In this document: positions 26,701 to 35,700 of the stretch, one piece after another
Layout: each line of letters starts with the position of its first letter
How positions within the stretch are numbered: position 1 is the stretch's first letter
Origin: Corbicula japonica
Lineage: Eukaryota; Mollusca; Bivalvia; Venerida; Cyrenidae
DNA length: 64,000 nucleotides
Assembly (NCBI GenBank): GCA_038501625.1
Contig: JAZAYU010000088.1
Location: 1,054,001 to 1,118,000 of the forward strand
Direction of reading: 5' to 3'
Notes under the pieces: model-generated
Databases searched by the model: none
What the model was told of the DNA's origin: nothing
What the model saw: only the letters and a program-made list of their open reading frames with translations
Made by a program: the position numbers and the translations under genes

Positions 26701-29700
26701 TTGTTTATTAATACTTTGAAACTGAAGCTCGTAAACTGATTGCTAAATTTACTGTTTTATTTTTGCTGACACTTCAAAGCTTACTCTCTTTTTAAAACTT
26801 CTGTTAATCGGTCAAACAAAATGCCGTATGTTTATTTTCGTAGGAACATGCTTGAAGACGAAATATACGCACCTGTGCGTTTTTTTATATCTCATTCATT
26901 TCTGTATATTTGCTCTTAATGTCTCTGATATTTTACTTTCAGCATTATTTAATTCAAACGTGATAAACTAAACAAGAACAACTCCATCTGTTTCAGCGCT
27001 TTGACCTTTTCCTTGAAAGTGAATGATTCTTTTAAAATATGATTACACTGACCTTGGCTGTGTTTTAAAATTTGACTTTTTAGAGGAAACGTTGGACTAA
27101 CCCCAAATCAAGGAAATCCAGTGAACCAACCGTCTAATACATTGTAAGCAGACCTTCTTTTACCTTTCCATTTGTTCCTTTAATTCTGTTTCGATCATTG
27201 CTTGATGTAGCCAAAAATAAAGTGGGTTACCATTATCATTTAAAATATTGTTTTAAAGTTAATGTAAACGTTTTTTTTTTCATAAAAAGTGAAACATGCT
27301 TATCAGAAATTGCCACAATCAGAAAGCACGGCCTCCCAAGGCACCCATGGGTTTATAAACTGATCAATTTGAAATATGACACCACAAACAATATCGAAAA
27401 ACAGAACACAATTCATTGTAAATAGTTTTATTTAAAATAGAATGATACAGAAAATCAGTCTTACTATTTTTGGCCTCCAAACTCTATTTTATGCTTACTC
27501 TCAAGTGATTCTGCGTCCCTGCATCAACAATTTTTGGATTGGCAGCGACAACAACGCCAACCAACACAGCAACCGCAACCACCGCAGTTTCGGGACTTAG
27601 GACAAACCCAAACTGCACCAGACACAAACCCCGCGTAAGCTAAATCTACAAATTATATGTATATCGGTAAAAACATTTCACGAGTATCTCTAAATAGATA
27701 AATAACCGTAATTAAAGCATCACTTCACTTGAAACTTTTGACTCTGAGTCGATTATTACAAAAATGATTTACTTTAATAATTATTATAGAGATAGTTTGT
27801 ACTTCCGTCAACAATTTCTTGAATGGCAGCTGCAGCAACAACAGAAACAACTGCAACAACAGCAGTCTCAAGGCCAGACTCAAACTCAAACCTCCATTAA
27901 CACAAATGTCGCGTAAGCCATCTTTCAAAATCTTTTGTTTGAATTAATTATATCAATGGGGGGGGATTCCGAGAAAAAAAGCCACATTCAGGACACGGAA
28001 CTTTGCGAACAGTTCCGAAAATTTATTGAATGGTATTAAATGATTGACGTAATGATAAGATAAGACGGTTAGAGCTATTTATAGAAGGTATGGGTAGGGG
28101 TAGGTGGGTAAAATTCTAAATACTAGAGTATACGTTCCAATTTGTGTAATGATGTTGTCAAACATGTAGTTTTATGTCCTGTTGAAGTAGGAAAAAATGT
28201 TATTTTATGTCATGTTGAAATTGTATGAGTTTTTATCATGTTTCTTATGACTTCGTATACATAATATATGATGACTAAAGGTTGTTTTCGCGAGAGCTAA
28301 TATTATCGCATGAATCCTATTAAGCGTATTAAAAGCTTTTAACGCGTATTATCTGGGAAAAAACTCGGTCTGTTCATGGTTGAATAATTTAAAGACGTTA
28401 TATAGATGATTTGTTCAATATAGTTATTGAAATAAGGTGGTTATCGTTCTTGCAGCCAAGATGTAAATTTACAACAGACTCAGGCGGTGGCGGCCCAACC
28501 AGAAAACCAGACTAATACACAACAAAATACACAATCCGCCGCTACGCAAGAAAATACTGTGTATTCGCAAGAAAATACTGTGTAAGAAATACTGATACCT
28601 GTGCGCTTTTTGTGTCATACTGTTCAATTTTGCATGTTTTAGATGCCTGTAATGAAATTAGATTTTTGTGATTGTGACTTGTGATTTCCGCTCTTTGAAA
28701 GTCGTTGAACCACTCTAAGATTATTCCAACGGCCTGCCATCTTATTTTGCCTTTGGTGATCTCTTTGATATGCAGATAATATTTTTTTCAAATTTGTTGT
28801 TAAAACTAGTATAGTGTTAAATTCCGTCTATTATTTTCTCTTGGTTTCGATTTTAATTTTCATCTCTAATTAGATTCTTTTCATAAGAAAATTTAGCCTT
28901 TGATGACATTCTCATTCGATAATAAAAAAAAGGGCTGGTCTTATTAAAAGCTTTAATATCGGTATTTCGCTTTAACTCTAAAAAGAACTTTGGAGTCAAA
29001 TTTTAATAATCACCTTTTTTAATTTCTACTCAAATTTTCTTAACTTGCGATGATAAACAATACTATACCATTATAGATAATAATGTTAAAATTAATGTTA
29101 TAAAACAAAAATTTAACACAGAAACTCGCTTTTCTTTATTTTTAAATATGTGATCCGATATACCTTTATTTTGTATCGTCATTCATACAAACCCCATGTC
29201 AAGTGTGCTCAAGACTAATACAAAACGTCATAATCCGCTTCTTTCTGTAAAAGAGCTTTGTCATTGTTCGACTTACTTAACCTCTTCGAACTTAAAATGA
29301 TGCATTTTTATGCTTTCAGTATTAACACCATGTTTGTTTTAATGCTTGTTTTAATTTGTGAACAGGTAAACTGGAAAGTGTGAACACTACTCAGTTCAAA
29401 AGAGAGCTTGCTGAAACCAACACGGATCAAACTTCAAACCGAACCACCAATCTCAGTGTGAACGTTTTTTTCGTTACCAGTCTGTTAAACACAATTATTT
29501 CAAATTATTTGGTCATGCATAATTCATGTTTACTAGACACAAAGTTCTTGCCTGTCAAAAAGAAACCGCGTGGAACATCATTTTTCACGAGAGTTGCATT
29601 TTTTTAAATTTATAATTTAAATATTATAGCTTAAAGACAATTAAGCATTTTTTAAGTGCGCGATATTGGATACCTTTAATTATATTTTATTTTAATTCCA

Positions 29701-32700
29701 ATTTTCTCGAAAAGTAAATGAAAAGCAAATTTTTCAGCTATACTAATAACTTTTCTAGTTTTAAAGTCCAATAACCTGTTCAAAATTTATAAAAGTGTAA
29801 TATTTTGTTCAATTGTTTATAAATGTCTAATCAACTGTCGTGTCCGGTAGTTTATTAAGGTCTAATAACATGTTCAATAGTTAATAAAAGTCTTAACACC
29901 TGTGCAATAGTTTAAAGAAGTCTTGAAGAGCAGTCGAATAGTTTATACAAATCTAATCACATGTGCAATAGTATTTACAATTCTAAAAACCTGTTTAATT
30001 GTTTATGTAAGTCTAATAACCTGTCGAATAGTTTATTAATGTCTAATTACGTGTCTTACAGTTTATTTAAGTATAATAGATACAATAGATACATTTTGGG
30101 TAAAGTCGCATGAATATTTGCATGTTTAGGGTATTAGGTTTTAACTCATTAACACTCATATGGTGTGTGTAAATAGCTTAATTGCATTGTCGATGTTTAC
30201 ATTTCAAATAAGGACAATAAAAACTTTCGTTTGATTTTATATTTAATTAGTTGTGAATAAGCTTATGTTTATTAAACACAAATGTTTATTATTTGCATTA
30301 CTTGACTGATTGATAGGTTAAACTGTTTGTATATCTTTGATAACATTGTATTTTCTTGTTTTTTTTATAACATTCGTTTACGAATCACAATAATATCGTT
30401 TCATTTCAATGTTGGATTTGTGTTAACATACTTTCTGACTTGGTTTATACTTTATAATTCCTTCTGAAATAATAATTATCCGATTCCTGCATACCAACCA
30501 GAATTAAAAAAAAAATTCGAGCAGTGCTCTGATCTAAGTGGGATAGTTGGGGTAATAGTTCATTCTAATATGGCGTTTACTTGAATATTTCCCTACCGAA
30601 CTGAGCTTGCAATATTTTCTTATGCGTCGACTTGGAGATTTTTTCAATTTCCTATTTAATCAATAGGTATTTTAAACTCTGCTTATTGTATATGAAGGTT
30701 TTGCTTTGAATCACATGTCAGCGTTTATTTCAAGACGTTATAAAGATAATTGTGCGTAGACTTACAATTGCAAGCATAAAAGAATACGCTACACATTTCT
30801 TTCGGATAGATTAGGTCACTTGTTAGTTGCAGCGACGATCCTTAGACTCCTGACAAAATTATTGACATATCGATTTGTTTGATTGAATTTATAAGAAAAT
30901 ACACAACGAATTATTTTTGTTAGGCTAAAAGGACACGAACATATTAGATCGATAAGGATGATGTTGTGGTATACGAAACACTTTAAAAAAGTAAAATATT
31001 AACTTTTTAAAGAACAAGAATAAGCGTTAAGAGGTCCTTAAAGGCATGAACAAAAAAAACCTGCAAGCGCATGAGTGAGACAACTAACGGACATTACAAG
31101 AATAAAAGTTGACATGTGATTCTGGCTAAAACAACAACACATATTTGTTTTGTAAGTTCAATATACCTCATTTTAAAAATACTGATTTTCTTTATTTTCA
31201 GCTCTTATTTACCTCAACAACAGCCTGCCAATAACTTCAACGACCCCTTGTAAGCTGTTTTTATTTTATTTATTTAATTATAAAAGGAGTCAATATTAAT
31301 TTTTTTACGGGATAATTCTTAAAATATCGTGTGCTGTTTGTATATTACCTTTTATTATTTCATTATTTATCTCTCTAAAATACTAACTGTTATGTTATGC
31401 ACTTTGGATATGATATTCATAAGGGTGCTGGAAAACAATATCCAGTTTGCATCATCATGCACAAGTCATATGTTAAATTTTAATATTAACGATTACTGTA
31501 AACAGATTTTTTATAAACGATTTGTACATATATTTTTACAAAATTTAATAACTATGGTATTGGTGTGAATAGTTGACATGTTTAAAAAGTATGAAACACA
31601 TAAACCAAGCTCCATAGAAAGGAAAGGGTAAAAAAAATGGTTCTCTTAGTGCAGTTATCAGCTCCAGTTACCTCCCTTGAATGTAATATGCAAATTTCAA
31701 ACCATGCAGAATGTGAATAATAGTGGATGACAGTTTATAGGCATACGTAAACTATCCTTTATTTGTCTGTTACGATTAGTCGATTATTATGTATTGTGTG
31801 TATCATCTGCATGGTTGGCAATGCGCTGCCGCCGCGTCCGTAACGGTTTGGGGTTATAGATAAAGAATAATTAACGGCATTAGCCGTCTGTTTAGAAAGT
31901 TCGTGTCGATTTAGTACATTTAAAAATTCAAACCGAAAATATCTTAAAGGACTTAGTCTACTTTTTATGGAGTTTGGTGTTATATGCATGAAATATTATC
32001 TTTGCATGTTTTAATTTTTTCGTTGATTTTTCAGCAATTTCTTTAATTTTGATCCTCTACCACAACAAAACGCATTGTGAGCAAATTTCCTTGTTTCTGT
32101 ACTTAACTTTGTCCTGTTCTATTGACAAATATTTAGCTTTTGGGAAACCAATACATGCGCGTTTATTATCAAGCATTTGGCTTTTTGGTAAAACAATACA
32201 TGCGCGTTAATTAAAAAGCATTTGGCTTTTTGGTAAAACAATACATGCGCGTTTATTCACAAGCATTTGGCTTTTTGGTAAAACAATACATGCGCGTTTA
32301 TTGACAAGAATTTGGGTTTTTGGTAAAACAATACATGCGCGTTTATTGACAAGCATTTAGCTTTTTGGTAAAACAATACATGACAAGCATTTGGTTTTTT
32401 GGTATAACAATACATGCGCGTTTTATTTGTGATTTTTATAAAAGCTTTTAATATACTTAACCGTGAACATATTTTAAATAAGCATTATGTTCTCATTTAA
32501 ATCAGTAAAACTTTAAACGCTTTTAATTTATTCTTTAGCATTATCTTGCTAAAAATTGTGTGACTGTGTTAATAAGTTGTTATATTTACAAATATTTAGA
32601 AGAAAGATTTATAAGTCAACTTGTACTTATTGCACAAAAAATAACAAGACACATTGTTAATTATAGCGGAATGAATAACAATATGTAAGAGTTCTATTAC

Positions 32701-35700
32701 AGAAATCACTTTGCACTTACAGCTTTGTTCACTATAGCTTTTGAGCTTTGCACTGCGACTGTTAAGGTATCACTAACGTTGCAAATGGCGAAAACTTGCT
32801 AAAATTTCAAAAATGAATTTTGAGGAAAATACTCATTGCCACCTAGATTTTAGTGAAGAAATGTATTTATCTAAGGATGTACTAATGTTTGCATACTCAG
32901 TTAAGTCGAATTCATGTTCTAATTACCAAGCACATACTAAAACAAAACAACAAACCATTTGCATGAGAACTCTGAAATGCATGAAAACTATACTAAAACA
33001 ACTTATTTTTTTCCAAAATTCATTTTTGAAATTTTAGCAGTTTCTCGCCATTTGCAATGTTACTGACCACTTAACGCTAAATGTCGTAAATGTCCTTGTT
33101 CCCTAAGACCACTGGAAATTACATAATCACAAGAACAAAAAAGTGATTTGATTGTCATCTCAATTTTTAAAACTTCAAACAGAGATTCTACATATTAAAC
33201 AGTACACAAACATACATACAAAAAGGTTGATTTTATGCTGTAATGTGTGCGTTTGTTAAATGGCATAATGCCTTAAGCGCTAAAGGTTATAAAACTGATC
33301 ATGGAAACCAGTCTCAAATCTCAAACATGTGATTGGCTGAAATGGCGACGGGTCAAGCCAATCAGATGTTTGAGATTTGAGACTGGTTTCCATGCTCAGT
33401 TTTATAACCTTGGGCAAAGGTCTTTTGGAACGCTATTCTGACGTCAGTTTTCGTAAAAAGTACAGCTTCATACACGCTTTATATTTGTATAAATTATACT
33501 GGACCAGAGATAAACATGTAAAAAGTAACATATTGTATGACATGTAAACAGGATACGAGTGCTTTATTGTATAACTGCACTAATTTTAATCATAAACATA
33601 TTCCATTGGTATTTTATGCGGTTCTAATGAATCATGACTAAGGCTATTACTTTTATTTCTAGTTAAATTTTATCAAACTTGGTTAAAGCAAATACCGAAT
33701 GGTTGACATACACGTCAGTTGGGCACCCATAAAGTTTGGTGATATCAGTCATATATGGAACAGTAAATGACTGATTATTGCAAACCTTATAGATCAGTTG
33801 AAGAAAAAACGCTAACAAGATGCTTTGAACAAAAATAATCTTTCAGAAATACTAACTCTAACTTTTCGGATCGCATTAATGATCGTGAGAGAACATAACA
33901 TCTATCGAAAGCCAGAAGGGTTCATCAGCAATTGGAAAACAAGAAGGCTGAAAGCCCCTTCTGGCTTTCAATAGACGTTATATGCATTTACTATCTCAAA
34001 TTATATTTGACGAATTAAGCATCCAGAATTTGTGCGTTTAAGTCAGCCGAGCAAAGTGTGGCATTTTAACTATTGAATGCACCCTTCGCACGTTATACAT
34101 ATTGATCATTTAAACTGAGCTACTACGTGTAGCAACCCAAATGATCCATTTAACAACAAAATGTTAGACAAAAATAACATTGAACAAACAATCTTTAAAT
34201 TATCTGCATTTGTAGTGCATACATGTACGAAAAACAAGACAAAGTACTAAACCTTTCTACTTAATTAAATTTGATAATATTTAATTCGCAATAAAGAATT
34301 AACATCTCTATATTTTTTTAGAAACGCTGATTAAAACTTTCCGCTTAAATTTGAAATATACTTTTTTGTAAATTTTCCTTCAGAAATTCAGAAAACTTCA
34401 GAATTGTCACTCAAGTGTAGGTCATTTGTTAATTATTCTGACATTTTTTTTGATAACGACATTAATTTTCTTAACTAACTTTAATTTATTATGTTATTTT
34501 ATATCCTGATTATAATGAAATTTTAATGCTTCATTTTTTAGGTTTGGTCTTATGATGTTTGATGGAATGGGGTTCGGCGGTGGATTTGGATTTTAGAAGG
34601 CACTTGTTAGTCTTTGCTTTTTTCACCCTGCAATTCTTGTACACTTCTTACTGGAACACGCCACATTGAGGCAAAATACTGTGGACGCATTCATTTTCAT
34701 GGGAATAAAATGTCGTGGTTTTCAGAAAAAAAAGCATTTTGTGGGTTCTTTAATTCGTGGTTTTGCATTTTCAAAAATTCGTTTACATAAAATTTTATGT
34801 AATATTGTGTTTCTTTGTGGTTTGTAATTCGAGGAGTCGATTTGTCCACGACATAAGCGAAAATTAGCCCCCATGAAAATTTATAGTTTCACAGTGGTAA
34901 AGCACACGCACTGGTTGGATTGGGAACATAAATCCAAAAATCCAAATCTCTGAGCGTTACCATGGAATATAATTCACTGGAACTACATGTAGACCTCCCA
35001 AATCTTATTTTTATTAATCTTTTTTTTTCGTGATATTAAATGTTCATACGTTTTACACCTGTTTGGTAAATAATACAAGAGAGCACTTTGCAGTTGCAGA
35101 ATGCATTTCGTAAGAGGAACCCTCATAATTCACCGCAACGACATTAAAGTACTACCATTTCATTTTGAAATATAACAATTAAACTCTCCCCTGGAAATAA
35201 GGTATCATAAAGTTACAGTACTGTGAACGTTTAAAGTTACAAAATTTGCGTCTATCGTGCGTCCGTCTATCGTGTATCGTTCGTCCGTATAACGTGTATC
35301 GTGCGTCCGTCTAACGTGCATCGTTCGTCCGTATATCGTGTATCGTGCATCAAGCGTTTTTAATGTTATCATGCAACCTGAATAATTTACTTGCTTATGC
35401 AAATTTATGTGATTATATTTCAACCATTCATCTTATATTTTGATAGCGTTTTCAAACTTTTGGAAATCTCGTACTCAAATTATATGAATCTTCAGTATCG
35501 TGTATCGTGCGTCTACCGTGTAAAGTGCGTGCGTCTATCGCGCATCGTACGTCCGTCTATCGTGACTCGTGCGTCCGTATATCGTGTATCGTGCGTTTCG
35601 TTTGTAACCTAAAACGTTCACAGTACTGTAACACTTTTGTTGTTTCTTCTGTGAAGTAAGTTTAGTTCATACAATTATGTTAAATGTTGTTTTTCAACAA

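Noticed and set aside
27725..27928. - strand frame rich in Leu
   Set aside because: Antisense of the CAG/CAA-rich exon E18.
29380..29607. 75-codon frame in intron 19 with Gln/Thr residues
   Set aside because: No splice sites in phase 2; codon content does not resemble neighbouring exons beyond a short stretch.
32813..33037. 74-codon frame
   Set aside because: Both ends lie in the inverted repeats of a foldback element.
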